This document shows positions 51,665-60,282 of a stretch of DNA of 64,000 nt, one piece after another. Position 1 is the first letter of the stretch. Each line of letters begins with the position of its first letter. Source of the stretch: HXMU1420-2 sp040830545 (GTDB lineage Bacteria > Pseudomonadota > Alphaproteobacteria > Rhodobacterales > Rhodobacteraceae); NCBI GenBank assembly GCA_040830545.1, contig JBFOMB010000030.1:90236-154235 (forward strand). Direction: 5' to 3'. The position numbers were made by a program, and so were the translations under genes. The notes under the pieces were generated by a model. The model was given only the letters and a program-made list of their open reading frames with translations. It had not been told where the DNA came from and did not search any database.

Positions 51665-53074
51665 ATGACCGCTCCGAAAACCCTTTACGATAAAATCTGG
51701 GACGCCCATGTCGCCCACGAGGCCGAAGATGGCACCTGCCTTCTGTATATCGACCGGCACCTTGTCCACGAAGTGACCAGTCCGCAGGCCTTTGAAGGTC
51801 TGCGGATGAATGGCCGGACTGTGCGCGCGCCGGAAAAAACCATCGCTGTGCCGGACCACAATGTGCCGACAACTGCCGGGCGCGAAGACCCGGCACAGAT
51901 GACCGAAGACAGCCGCATTCAGGTTGCCGCGCTGGACAAGAACGCCAAGGATTTTGGCATTCACTACTATCCGATGTCTGACATTCGTCAGGGGATCGTG
52001 CATATCGTTGGCCCTGAACAGGGTTGGACGCTGCCGGGCATGACCGTGGTCTGCGGTGACAGCCACACGGCGACTCACGGTGCCTTTGGTGCGCTGGCGC
52101 ACGGGATCGGCACGTCCGAAGTGGAACATGTACTGGCCACACAGACGCTGATCCAGAAGAAGTCCAAGAACATGAAGGTGGAGATCACCGGCAAGCTTTC
52201 GCCGGGTGTGACCGCCAAGGACATCACGCTGTCGGTGATTGGCAAAACCGGGACCGCGGGCGGCACTGGCTATGTCATCGAGTATTGCGGCGAAGCAATC
52301 CGCGACCTGTCGATGGAAGGCCGCATGACCGTCTGCAACATGGCCATCGAAGGCGGTGCGCGCGCAGGCCTGATCGCGCCGGACGAAAAAACGTTTGAAT
52401 ATGTCATGGGCCGTCCGCACGCGCCGAAAGGGGCGCAATGGGAGGCAGCGCTCGCATGGTGGAAAACACTATATTCCGATGATGACGCCCATTGGGACGA
52501 GGTCATCACCATCCGTGGCGAAGACATCGCGCCGGTTGTGACCTGGGGCACCTCGCCCGAGGACGTTCTGCCCATCACCGCCGCTGTCCCCGCGCCTGAG
52601 GATTTCGAAGGTGGCAAGGTCGACGCCGCCCGCCGGTCGCTGGAATATATGGGCCTGACTGCTGGCACGCCGCTGAACGAAGTCGAGGTTGACGCCGTGT
52701 TCATCGGGTCCTGCACCAACGGTCGGATTGAAGACCTGCGCGCCGCTGCGGAGATCATCAAGGGCAAAAAGGTCAAGGACGGGATGCGCGCCATGGTCGT
52801 GCCCGGTTCTGGCTTGGTCCGTGCGCAGGCCGAGGACGAAGGTCTGGCCGACATCTTCAAAGAGGCCGGGTTTGAATGGCGTCTGGCCGGGTGTTCCATG
52901 TGCCTGGCGATGAACCCAGATCAGTTGAAACCGGGCGAGCGTTGCGCCTCCACATCAAACCGGAATTTCGAAGGTCGTCAGGGCCGTGGAGGTCGCACAC
53001 ATCTGGTGTCACCCGCAATGGCGGCAGCGGCAGCGGTGACCGGCAAACTGACGGACGTGCGCGAGTTGATGTAA
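51665..53074 (+). CDS. leuC: 3-isopropylmalate dehydratase large subunit
   Basis: [4Fe-4S] aconitase-family enzyme of leucine synthesis, 469 residues, working with LeuD. Cluster ligands are Cys in GSCTNGR and the two Cys of AGCSMCLAMNPD. CGDSHTATHGAFGALAHGIGTSE carries the active-site His pair, and SNRNFEGRQG is typical. Two ATGs are adjacent (51662, 51665). GGAGG is only 3 nt from the first and 6 nt from the second, so I took the second. A hairpin terminator follows, separating it from leuD 2.4 kb downstream. Confidence 0.97.
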   Translation: MTAPKTLYDKIWDAHVAHEAEDGTCLLYIDRHLVHEVTSPQAFEGLRMNGRTVRAPEKTIAVPDHNVPTTAGREDPAQMTEDSRIQVAALDKNAKDFGIHYYPMSDIRQGIVHIVGPEQGWTLPGMTVVCGDSHTATHGAFGALAHGIGTSEVEHVLATQTLIQKKSKNMKVEITGKLSPGVTAKDITLSVIGKTGTAGGTGYVIEYCGEAIRDLSMEGRMTVCNMAIEGGARAGLIAPDEKTFEYVMGRPHAPKGAQWEAALAWWKTLYSDDDAHWDEVITIRGEDIAPVVTWGTSPEDVLPITAAVPAPEDFEGGKVDAARRSLEYMGLTAGTPLNEVEVDAVFIGSCTNGRIEDLRAAAEIIKGKKVKDGMRAMVVPGSGLVRAQAEDEGLADIFKEAGFEWRLAGCSMCLAMNPDQLKPGERCASTSNRNFEGRQGRGGRTHLVSPAMAAAAAVTGKLTDVRELM

Positions 53075-53097
53075 GCTCGATCCATTGACGTAGTTTC

Positions 53098-53129
53098 AAA
53101 AGCGGGCGCTGCTGATGCGGCGCCCGTTT
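53098..53129 (+). terminator. Terminator of leuC
   Basis: AAA, stem CGGGCGC (53103-53109), 10-nt loop, stem GCGCCCG (53120-53126), then TTTG. A 7-bp stem with short T-tract, 24 nt after the leuC stop. Confidence 0.55.
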
Positions 53130-53199
53130 GCGTTGTTGTGTTTCCTTTTGGCGAAGCCCATGCTCCACCTTCAGGAATGTTTGAAAACTCGTCTGACGA

Positions 53200-54822
53200 A
53201 TGCTGCACGTTTTTGCCCGCGAAGGGTTCGAAGATCAGCCAACCGCGCGACCACAAACCAAGCAGGCGGCGTTGGTTGCAATACGAACCGGTGCGCCGGT
53301 TACTGTGGCAACACGCGGTCACTTGCCCCGGCTGAAATCTGGTCATGAGAAGGATCGTTCCTTCGTAGCGTTGTCCCCGGACAAGGGCGAGGTGGATGAT
53401 CAGTATTTCCTGCAGGCGCAATTCCACGATCTGGTGCACAACACGCGAACCGCGTTCGTTTTTGAGATCACACTGTGTGAAACCGGCCCAAAGCTGTCCC
53501 TGGTCGACCCGGACGATGTGGAGCCAAAGGAAGAGGTTTATGACAAACCACTGACCTTTGCCCTTCAGGCCTTGGACGCCTTCAACGATCTGCTTGTTGA
53601 TCTGAACGGGCCGGAAGACCCGCGAAACGGCTGGATTTCCGACCAGGATCGACGGGTTTTGGCGGCGCTGGTGTCTTCTGGCCCGGAGTTAAGGCTCCAG
53701 ATGGAGGAGAAACTGGCGCGGGCCTGCCAGCATGTTGCGGCGGAGTTGGCCAGCGTGGCGCAGGCACATGCTGATCGCGCTGCGTTGTGGGTGGAAGTGC
53801 CTCTGGGCGCGTTATTGTTTGACATTCAACAGGGAAGTTTCGCCCGAAAGATCGCCCCAATCGGTAAGGGCGAACATGATGCTTACGTTCTACCGCATCC
53901 TGATTTTCTTGACGGTTATGACCATTGGTCTGACCGGACGAAAGTGCATTTGATGCGGCACTACGGTCTCAGCTCCGTTGCGGACTTGCGCGGGGCATTG
54001 CTGACTGAGTCCACCCGCAACCTGTCCGATCACCGGCAGCTTTGCGCACCGTACATACGCGGGTCCCGAGAGCTGCGTGGGGTTGAGGACCCTTCGTCGA
54101 AGTTTGAGGTCAAGGATACTGCACGGCACCTTAGCTTTATGGTGCCGCCGGAAGATTGGAAGGCGGACGGCGACCACCCGCAAGTGGCCGTCGAGCATGT
54201 TTGGCAGATCGGCGGAGTATCCGGAGAGTCTGGCATCCCAAAGATCACGCCGCAAATGTTGCGCGATGCAGATTCCGACCGAAGGGTCGCGCGTGCGGTG
54301 GGGCGGCGTGTGCGTGGATTGGGGATTGTGCAGGGTGATGACTGCTTCCGGGATTTCGTTGTATCCCGCCGCGTTCTGGCCCGTTTGCAAGTGTTGGATC
54401 CACACAGGGCGTGGCACAAGGAAAGCACGGATCGCCCACCTCTGCCGAACGGGATGTACTATCTGGATTGCCCCTCCCGTCGCAGCGGCATCCGCTTTGA
54501 CCCCGAATTTTTGATCTATCGCTGGCGGGACGTGAACCCCTTTGATTTCTCACATAGAGACCAAGACACTCTGCCCAATGACTTCAGCTGGCGCTATCGC
54601 GGTTACGACCCATCGGCGGAAAGCGATTGCGTGGTTGTGGCTCCGCCCGACATGCCCTTGCCGCCGTTATGGAGAGCCACTGATTTCGGGCGTTTCGATT
54701 TCGACTACGTCTTTATGTCCGACGCATTGATGCTCGACCTATCTGCAAAGGGATTGCTGGACGGTGTCACGCGCGCACGTGTCGGACTGATTCAGCCAGG
54801 TACGCCCACGTCCGCCTTTTGA
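53200..54822 (+). CDS. Orphan 540-residue protein with Imm11-like C-terminal region
   Basis: I do not firmly recognise this protein. There is no signal peptide or membrane helix. The N-terminal half (about 1-180) is acidic with few landmarks. A middle section has LPHPDFLDGYDHWSDRTKVHLMRHYGL in pattern. The C-terminal part (about 383-530), with FVVSRRVLARLQVLDP, GMYYLDCPSRR and DYVFMSDALMLDLSAKGLLDGV, has the layout of Imm11/DUF1629 immunity proteins of polymorphic toxin systems. This is a by-eye resemblance. The SD is poor. It sits between the leuC terminator and hdeD-like gene, with no toxin gene nearby. Confidence 0.7.
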   Translation: MLHVFAREGFEDQPTARPQTKQAALVAIRTGAPVTVATRGHLPRLKSGHEKDRSFVALSPDKGEVDDQYFLQAQFHDLVHNTRTAFVFEITLCETGPKLSLVDPDDVEPKEEVYDKPLTFALQALDAFNDLLVDLNGPEDPRNGWISDQDRRVLAALVSSGPELRLQMEEKLARACQHVAAELASVAQAHADRAALWVEVPLGALLFDIQQGSFARKIAPIGKGEHDAYVLPHPDFLDGYDHWSDRTKVHLMRHYGLSSVADLRGALLTESTRNLSDHRQLCAPYIRGSRELRGVEDPSSKFEVKDTARHLSFMVPPEDWKADGDHPQVAVEHVWQIGGVSGESGIPKITPQMLRDADSDRRVARAVGRRVRGLGIVQGDDCFRDFVVSRRVLARLQVLDPHRAWHKESTDRPPLPNGMYYLDCPSRRSGIRFDPEFLIYRWRDVNPFDFSHRDQDTLPNDFSWRYRGYDPSAESDCVVVAPPDMPLPPLWRATDFGRFDFDYVFMSDALMLDLSAKGLLDGVTRARVGLIQPGTPTSAF

Positions 54823-54895
54823 CCGAAACACAAACACTTACCCCACCTCACGTTTTCGTGTAGACTGTGCTTGCACACCAATCAGGAGCAGTTCC

Positions 54896-55426
54896 ATGAA
54901 AGTTTGGGTCAAGTGGCTGATCCTCGGCATTTTGTCGGTGATCTTCGGATTTTTCGTTCTCGCCAATCCTGTTGCGGCATCCGTGTCCGTGACGATTATG
55001 GCGGGTATTCTGTTTTCCGCCTCTGGCGTGTTTCAGATCGTTGCAGGTTTTGGCGAAGAGGGCATGCTGGCCAAGATGCTGGGCATTGTGATCGGCCTGT
55101 TCATGGTCCTGCTGGGCGTATCGCTGATGTTCCATCCGCTGCAGGGCGTACTGTCGCTGACCCTGTTGGTGACGATCCTGTTCGCAGCATCGGGGATCGC
55201 GCGGTTCATCACATCCTTCCGTATGCGCGACACGCAGTTTTTCTGGCCGATGTTGCTGTCCGGGGCGCTGACGATCCTGCTGGCGGGCTACATCGCCGCG
55301 AACTTCTTCGAACTCGCGCCGGGGCTGTTGGGCATTCTGTTGGGCATCGAATTGCTGTTCAACGGGGTTGGTTTGATCGTGTTGGCCTTCTTCGTTCGGA
55401 CGGTGAAGGAAGAGTTGGACGCCTAA
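54896..55426 (+). CDS. HdeD/DUF308 family membrane protein
   Basis: 176-residue inner-membrane protein with six predicted membrane helices (for example WLILGILSVIFGFFVLANPVAA in pattern at the N-terminus), the hallmark of the HdeD/DUF308 family tied to acid resistance in E. coli. The role here is unproven. AGGAG lies about 7 nt before the ATG. A hairpin follows its stop, so it seems to be transcribed on its own between leuC and leuD. Confidence 0.9.
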   Translation: MKVWVKWLILGILSVIFGFFVLANPVAASVSVTIMAGILFSASGVFQIVAGFGEEGMLAKMLGIVIGLFMVLLGVSLMFHPLQGVLSLTLLVTILFAASGIARFITSFRMRDTQFFWPMLLSGALTILLAGYIAANFFELAPGLLGILLGIELLFNGVGLIVLAFFVRTVKEELDA

Positions 55427-55446
55427 ACCTCTTTCTACTTTGACAC

Positions 55447-55480
55447 GACAGCGCCCCGGGCTTGCCTCTTGGGCGCTGTC
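55447..55480 (+). terminator. Hairpin after the HdeD-like gene
   Basis: Perfect 10-bp stem GACAGCGCCC (55447-55456) and GGGCGCTGTC (55471-55480) with a 14-nt loop, then ATGGTTTAG. Without a long T-tract its strength is uncertain. It ends 33 nt before leuD. Confidence 0.45.
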
Positions 55481-55513
55481 ATGGTTTAGAACCCCCGCTT
55501 GATAGGAGGCCCC

Positions 55514-56119
55514 ATGGACAAGTTTGAGACCCTGACCGGCATCGCTGCACCTTTGCCGCTGATCAATATCGACACCGACATGATCATCCCCAAACAATTC
55601 CTGAAAACCATCAAGCGGTCGGGCCTGGGTGTGAACCTGTTCGACGAGATGCGCTATGACGACAATGGCGAAGAAATCGCAGATTTCGTGCTAAACCAGC
55701 CCGCCTATCGCGACACGGAAATCCTGGTCGCTGGCGACAATTTCGGCTGTGGATCGTCGCGGGAACATGCGCCTTGGGCGATCAAGGATTTTGGCATTCG
55801 CTGCGTGATCGCGCCCAGCTTTGCCGACATCTTCTACAACAACTGCTTCAAGAACGGCATCCTGCCGATTGCCTTGCCGCAGGAAACTGTGGACGTCCTG
55901 ATGAAGGATGCGGAAAAGGGCGCAAACGCGCGCATGACCGTGAACCTTGAGGAACAGACCATCACCACTTCGGATGGCGAAGTTGTGTCCTTCGAACTGG
56001 ACCCGTTCCGTAAGAAGTGTCTGATGGAAGGCCTGGACGACATCGGCCTTACGATGGAGAAATCCGCGGCCATCGACAGCTTTGAAAGCCAGGCCAACGC
56101 GGCCCGCCCCTGGGTGTGA
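55514..56119 (+). CDS. leuD: 3-isopropylmalate dehydratase small subunit
   Basis: 201-residue swivelling domain partner of LeuC. INIDTDMIIPKQFLKTI near the N-terminus, GDNFGCGSSREHAPWAI and PSFADIFYNNCFKNGILPI are the family signatures. AGGAGG lies 4 nt before the ATG at 55514. Confidence 0.97.
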   Translation: MDKFETLTGIAAPLPLINIDTDMIIPKQFLKTIKRSGLGVNLFDEMRYDDNGEEIADFVLNQPAYRDTEILVAGDNFGCGSSREHAPWAIKDFGIRCVIAPSFADIFYNNCFKNGILPIALPQETVDVLMKDAEKGANARMTVNLEEQTITTSDGEVVSFELDPFRKKCLMEGLDDIGLTMEKSAAIDSFESQANAARPWV

Positions 56120-56459
56120 TCCCTGTGGCGGTGTGCCTTGACGGGACGCCGCCGGAATAGCCCCTAAATCGCCGTTCTGACGCTAAAGCCCGAAAATTGG
56201 GCTGCCCTGTCGTGCCGTCACAACATGTTGTAGATGCACGCAAGTCGGCCCAACTGTCATCGCGGGATTGATGCAAAGACGCACCAGTGTTTACACGTTT
56301 TTGCCTCAAATTCCGGGTGTTTTTTTCTGGTCTCTTGAGCGATTTCGCCAAAACCGGCACAACAATCGTAACGAATGAGGCAGGCCGCGTTTGCGCGGTA
56401 TCAAGTTGGAAAAACGGTTTGGCACGTATCGAACCGGTCCAAGTTGAAGGGAATGGAAC
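56120..56459. other. 340-bp intergenic region after leuD
   Basis: No gene is visible. It holds a short inverted repeat AGCCC/GGGCT, the 10-bp palindrome CAACATGTTG (56221-56230) and a T7 run near 56320. It probably carries the promoter for the following membrane protein gene. Confidence 0.4.
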
Positions 56460-57293
56460 GTGATTGCGCAACTAACCGGCGCAGGTATGAGAGCATTGTT
56501 GATGGGTTTACTGATCGTGACCCCGTCACTGCTGTTGGGTGGACATGTGGCGGGTCCGGGCGAACTGGCCTTGCTGCTGTCGATCATTTTCGCCGTTGCC
56601 GTTTTCCTGGAATACCGCACCAGCTATCCCAGCTTCGTGGAATTCCGCGACGCGCCACCGATCAACCGGATTCGGTTCGTGTCGCTGTTGCTGATCGTGT
56701 TTTTCCTGTCGATCATCGCAAAGCACTTGTATTCGCCGACCAACCTGACCGGAATGGTATCGGGCATTGGCAGTATGATTGGAACTGCGCTGGACTTCCC
56801 CTATTCGCCGGTTCGCATGGTGCTGTTGATGCTGCCAGATGGCGTTTCTTCGACAACAGTACATACGGTTCGGGCCAGTGCGGGTTTGTCTTATTTGATC
56901 GCTGTTGCGACAGTTGTTGTCTTTTATCTGATCGTGCGGATCAGCGGTTGGCCCACCGCGAACGGGGCCTTCAATGTCTGGGTCAACCTGCCGTTGTTCG
57001 ATCCCACGGTTGGCGGGGACGTCGTGCATCGACTGCATCGCGACGCGCGGGTGAACATGATCATTGGTGTATTACTGCCATTCCTGATCCCGGCCGCCAT
57101 TGTCATGGCGTCTCGGTTTGTGCCACCGATGAACATGGCCAATCCGCATGTGCTGATCTGGACCGTGTCCGGTTGGGCCTTCCTGCCCGCCAGCATGATC
57201 ATTCGGGGGATTGCCCTGTTCCGGGTATCCGACCTGATCGAGGAAAAGCGTCGGCGCACTTACGCAAACGCCGAACACATGCAAACCGCATGA
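56460..57293 (+). CDS. Multi-pass membrane protein of unknown function
   Basis: 277 residues with about six or seven membrane helices (for example LLMGLLIVTPSLLLGG, FVSLLLIVFFLSIIA, LSYLIAVATVVVFYLIV, MIIGVLLPFLIPAAIVMA). It ends in a charged cytoplasmic tail. I recognise the pattern from roseobacter hypotheticals but no function. The start is GTG at 56460 with AAGGGA 7 nt upstream. It overlaps the next gene by ATGA, so the two form an operon. Confidence 0.82.
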   Translation: MIAQLTGAGMRALLMGLLIVTPSLLLGGHVAGPGELALLLSIIFAVAVFLEYRTSYPSFVEFRDAPPINRIRFVSLLLIVFFLSIIAKHLYSPTNLTGMVSGIGSMIGTALDFPYSPVRMVLLMLPDGVSSTTVHTVRASAGLSYLIAVATVVVFYLIVRISGWPTANGAFNVWVNLPLFDPTVGGDVVHRLHRDARVNMIIGVLLPFLIPAAIVMASRFVPPMNMANPHVLIWTVSGWAFLPASMIIRGIALFRVSDLIEEKRRRTYANAEHMQTA

Positions 57294-58387
57294 TCCGCTG
57301 GCTGACGCTCGCGCTGGGCGTCATGTGTTTTGGGGGCTTGGCCAATGCCTCGGACACGGTGCGTGTTGCAACCTACAATGCAGAGTTGTTTCGCGATGGG
57401 CCGGGGCTGCTGCTGCGCGACATACTGAAAGGCAAGGATGCGCAGGTACAGGCGGTGGTGCGCGTATTGCAGCAGACACAGCCGGACATATTGGCGGTTC
57501 AGGGGATCGACTGGGACTACGACGGGTTGGCGTTGACTGCCTTTGCTGATGCGTTGCGACAGGCGGGCGTGGACTATCCTCATCAGTTCGCCGCGCGACC
57601 CAACAGCGGCGTGGCATCAGGGTTCGATCTGGACGGTGACGGAAGGCTGGGTGAACCAGAGGATTCGTTGGGGTTTGGCGAGTTTACCGGACAGGCCGGG
57701 TTGGCGGTGCTGTCTCGCTATCCGATTGCGATCGAGGATGTTCAGGATTTCACCGGACTGCTGTGGCGTGACCTGCCCGGTCATTCGATGCCGGTTCTTT
57801 CCAATAGTGACCCTTTCCCCAGCGCTGAGGTCCAGGCGATGTTGCCGCTGTCCGTCAGTGCGCTGTGGGCCGTGCCGGTTCAGTTGCCGGATGACACGAC
57901 ACTGACGCTGCTGACGTTTCGTGCGTCACCGCCCGTGTTTGACGGGCCCGAAGACATGAACGGTCTGCGCAACCTTGATGAAACGCGGTTCTGGCCGCTC
58001 TATCTGGATGGTCAGTTCGGACCAGCGCCACCGGACCATTTCGTTTTGGCAGGGCAGATCAACATGGACCCGCATGACAGCGATGGGCGCGCGGATGCGT
58101 TACACGCCCTGCTGGCGGACCCTCGGTTTCAGGACCCGAAACCCGTCAGTTCGGGCGCTGCCACTGCCCGCGATCAGGGGCACATCAGTGACAATGCCCT
58201 TGATACGGTGGACTGGCCCGGGCCGGGGCGGTTGCGTGTGGACTATGTCTTGCCATCCGCAGATTGGCAGGTCGTCAACAGTGGCGTCCATTGGCCCACC
58301 CCGGACCAACCCGGTTACGACGACGTGGTCGAAGCAAGCCGCCACCGTTTGGTTTGGGTCGACCTGGCCGCGAAGCCCGCCCCTTGA
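57290..58387 (+). CDS. Secreted endonuclease/exonuclease/phosphatase-fold protein
   Basis: 365 residues with a signal peptide (WLTLALGVMCFGGLANA). The EEP fold shows VRVATYNAELF (Asn30), a long insertion with DLDGDGRLGEPEDS, GLRNLDETRFW, and LRVDYVLPSA near the end. The usual GDxN catalytic segment reads GQIN here (Gln256 for Asp), and the terminal SDH motif reads SRHR. Catalysis may therefore be altered or lost. It is coupled to the membrane protein gene by ATGA. Its 3' end overlaps the convergent epimerase gene by 73 bp. Confidence 0.86.
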   Translation: MIRWLTLALGVMCFGGLANASDTVRVATYNAELFRDGPGLLLRDILKGKDAQVQAVVRVLQQTQPDILAVQGIDWDYDGLALTAFADALRQAGVDYPHQFAARPNSGVASGFDLDGDGRLGEPEDSLGFGEFTGQAGLAVLSRYPIAIEDVQDFTGLLWRDLPGHSMPVLSNSDPFPSAEVQAMLPLSVSALWAVPVQLPDDTTLTLLTFRASPPVFDGPEDMNGLRNLDETRFWPLYLDGQFGPAPPDHFVLAGQINMDPHDSDGRADALHALLADPRFQDPKPVSSGAATARDQGHISDNALDTVDWPGPGRLRVDYVLPSADWQVVNSGVHWPTPDQPGYDDVVEASRHRLVWVDLAAKPAP

Positions 58388-59226
58388 ATCGTCTGACGCA
58401 AAGCTTCGTCTACCGGAGTGGGATTGAAATCGGACAGCAAGGGCGTGTTGTCCAGCCGATGTGGCAGGTCCCAAAGATATCGCATCTCGGCCAGACACCG
58501 ACCCATGGTCCAGACCGGAGATAGGGCGCGAATTGGCCACCACGCCATCGGGCGCACATGTATCGGCTGTCCAGTGGCGATACTCAGGTGCTGCGCCAAC
58601 TGCTGGCCGGTCAATGTGTAGCCGGAGAATGGCACATCGCTGAAGATCGGGAGGTCATGGCGTTTCTCTGCCAGGGTCACAGCAGCACGGGCCAGATCCG
58701 GCAAGAATGCCCAGGCATGAGACGCGGCGGGGTCGCCAGGATAGGTCAGGATGCCCTTGTGCAGCGACTTGATCATGATCCGGTCAAACCAGTTGCCTGA
58801 TGCCCGCGTATCCAGGAAATCCCCCGCCCTCAGGACAATGGTGCGCACGCCTGCCTCACGATACCTTTGTTCCATCGCGCAGCGGATTCGGCCCAACGGG
58901 TTGGTTGCGCGATGGGGCGAATCGGGATTCCAGGGTGACGGAACGTCCGGCCCGAACACGTACACATTGCCGGGCACGATCACCGTTGCTTCGGCTCCCT
59001 GCACCGCTGCGATCACATCCTCGGTCAGTTGCGGCACATTTGATGCCCAATCGGTGTAAAGCGGGTTCCAGCCGTTCACGACGACATCGGCCGTTGCCGC
59101 CAGTGTCTTTAGGTCGTCCTGCCCCCTGCAGAACGGATGCACAGTCCATCCTGCGGTCTGGAACGCCTGCATTGCGTTCCAGCCAAAGCGGCCGGTCGGG
59201 CCAAGGATCAAAGCAGTGCCGGTCAT
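58315..59226 (-). CDS. NAD(P)-binding epimerase/reductase-like protein (extended SDR)
   Basis: 303 residues with a Rossmann start ALILGPTGRFGWNAM, in place of the usual GxxGxxG spacing. GNVYVFGPD holds a candidate active-site Tyr, followed by a divergent C-terminal substrate domain. It is related to NAD-dependent epimerases, but its substrate is unknown. GGAGG lies 5 nt before ATG 59226; an in-frame start at 59313 is less likely. It is divergent from the LysR gene, its likely regulator. Confidence 0.85.
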   Translation of the reverse strand: MTGTALILGPTGRFGWNAMQAFQTAGWTVHPFCRGQDDLKTLAATADVVVNGWNPLYTDWASNVPQLTEDVIAAVQGAEATVIVPGNVYVFGPDVPSPWNPDSPHRATNPLGRIRCAMEQRYREAGVRTIVLRAGDFLDTRASGNWFDRIMIKSLHKGILTYPGDPAASHAWAFLPDLARAAVTLAEKRHDLPIFSDVPFSGYTLTGQQLAQHLSIATGQPIHVRPMAWWPIRALSPVWTMGRCLAEMRYLWDLPHRLDNTPLLSDFNPTPVDEALRQTIQGAGFAARSTQTKRWRLASTTSS

Positions 59227-59307
59227 GTCAGCCTCCATCTCAGTTGATTGAGCCAAAACTGACGGGTGCACAAGCGAATTGAAATTGCCGGATGTGGTAT
59301 ATGTGCT

Positions 59308-59321
59308 ATTCAATTTTGAAT
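59308..59321. promoter_or_regulatory. Palindrome overlapping the LysR start codon
   Basis: ATTCAA-TT-TTGAAT, arms of 6 bp. The right arm ends on the ATG at 59320. In a LysR/divergent-gene region it could be an autoregulatory site, but the position over the start codon is unusual. Confidence 0.35.
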
Positions 59322-60249
59322 GGATATAGCGCCTGAGACACTGGATTGGTCCCTGATCCCCGCCTTCCTCGCGGTGGCCGAGGCAGGGTCGTTATCCGCT
59401 GCGGCCCGCGCGCTTAGGCAAAGCCAGCCGACGTTGGGCCGCCAGATCCGTGCGTTGGAAACGCAGTTGGGAACAGCACTGTTCGAACGCCACGCACGCG
59501 GGTTCACCCTGACCGCTGAGGGGGAGGCGCTGCTACCCCACGCGGTGCAGATGCGCGAGGCGTCTATGGCGCTGACGCTGGCCAATGCCGGGCAGGCGGC
59601 CCAACTGGCAGGGACCGTACGCATGACAGCCAGTGTGTTTGTGTCGAACTTCGTGCTGCCGGATGTTCTGGCGGATATTCGACGTACAGAGCCATCCGTG
59701 CAGATTGAACTGGCACCCAACGACGGATCCGAGAACCTCTTGTTTCGCGAGGCCGATATTGCGCTACGCATGTACCGCCCAACCCAGTTGGACGTCGTGA
59801 CGGCGCATATCGTTGACCTGCCTCTGGGCTGCTTTGCCGCGCGGAGTTATCTGGAACGCAAGGGCAGACCACATCGACCCGAGGACCTGTTTGATCACGA
59901 CCTGATTGGCTACGACCGCAGCGATCTGATCCTGCGTACCATGCGCGATCTGGGCTGGCCTGCTACGCGCGATGATTTTGCCCTGCGCTGTGATGATCAG
60001 GCGGCGTACTGGCAGTTGGTGCGCGCCGGATGTGGTGTCGGGTTTTCGCAAGTGTTCGTTGGGCGTGCCGATCCGCTGGTCGAGGAAATCGACCTGGGTC
60101 TGCCGATCCCGTCCCTGCCGCTGTGGTTGGCCGCGCATGAAACGCTGTACCGGACACCCCGCGTGCACCGCATCTGGGCGCTGCTGTCGCAGGGTCTGAA
60201 AGACCGCTATCGCAGCAGTGATGTTGACCCTGACGGGGTGTCGCGCTAG
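59320..60249 (+). CDS. LysR-family transcriptional regulator
   Basis: 309 residues. The winged helix-turn-helix is AFLAVAEAGSLSAAARALRQSQPTLGRQIRALE in pattern (about 15-47). The effector domain follows from about residue 95. Its target is most likely the divergent epimerase-like gene, 93 bp away. There is no SD of note before ATG 59320, and the AT-rich palindrome overlaps the start. It ends 33 nt before leuB but is unlikely to control it. Confidence 0.93.
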   Translation: MDIAPETLDWSLIPAFLAVAEAGSLSAAARALRQSQPTLGRQIRALETQLGTALFERHARGFTLTAEGEALLPHAVQMREASMALTLANAGQAAQLAGTVRMTASVFVSNFVLPDVLADIRRTEPSVQIELAPNDGSENLLFREADIALRMYRPTQLDVVTAHIVDLPLGCFAARSYLERKGRPHRPEDLFDHDLIGYDRSDLILRTMRDLGWPATRDDFALRCDDQAAYWQLVRAGCGVGFSQVFVGRADPLVEEIDLGLPIPSLPLWLAAHETLYRTPRVHRIWALLSQGLKDRYRSSDVDPDGVSR

Positions 60250-60282
60250 GCCCCCGGGCGACACCAGATACAGGAGACCCAC

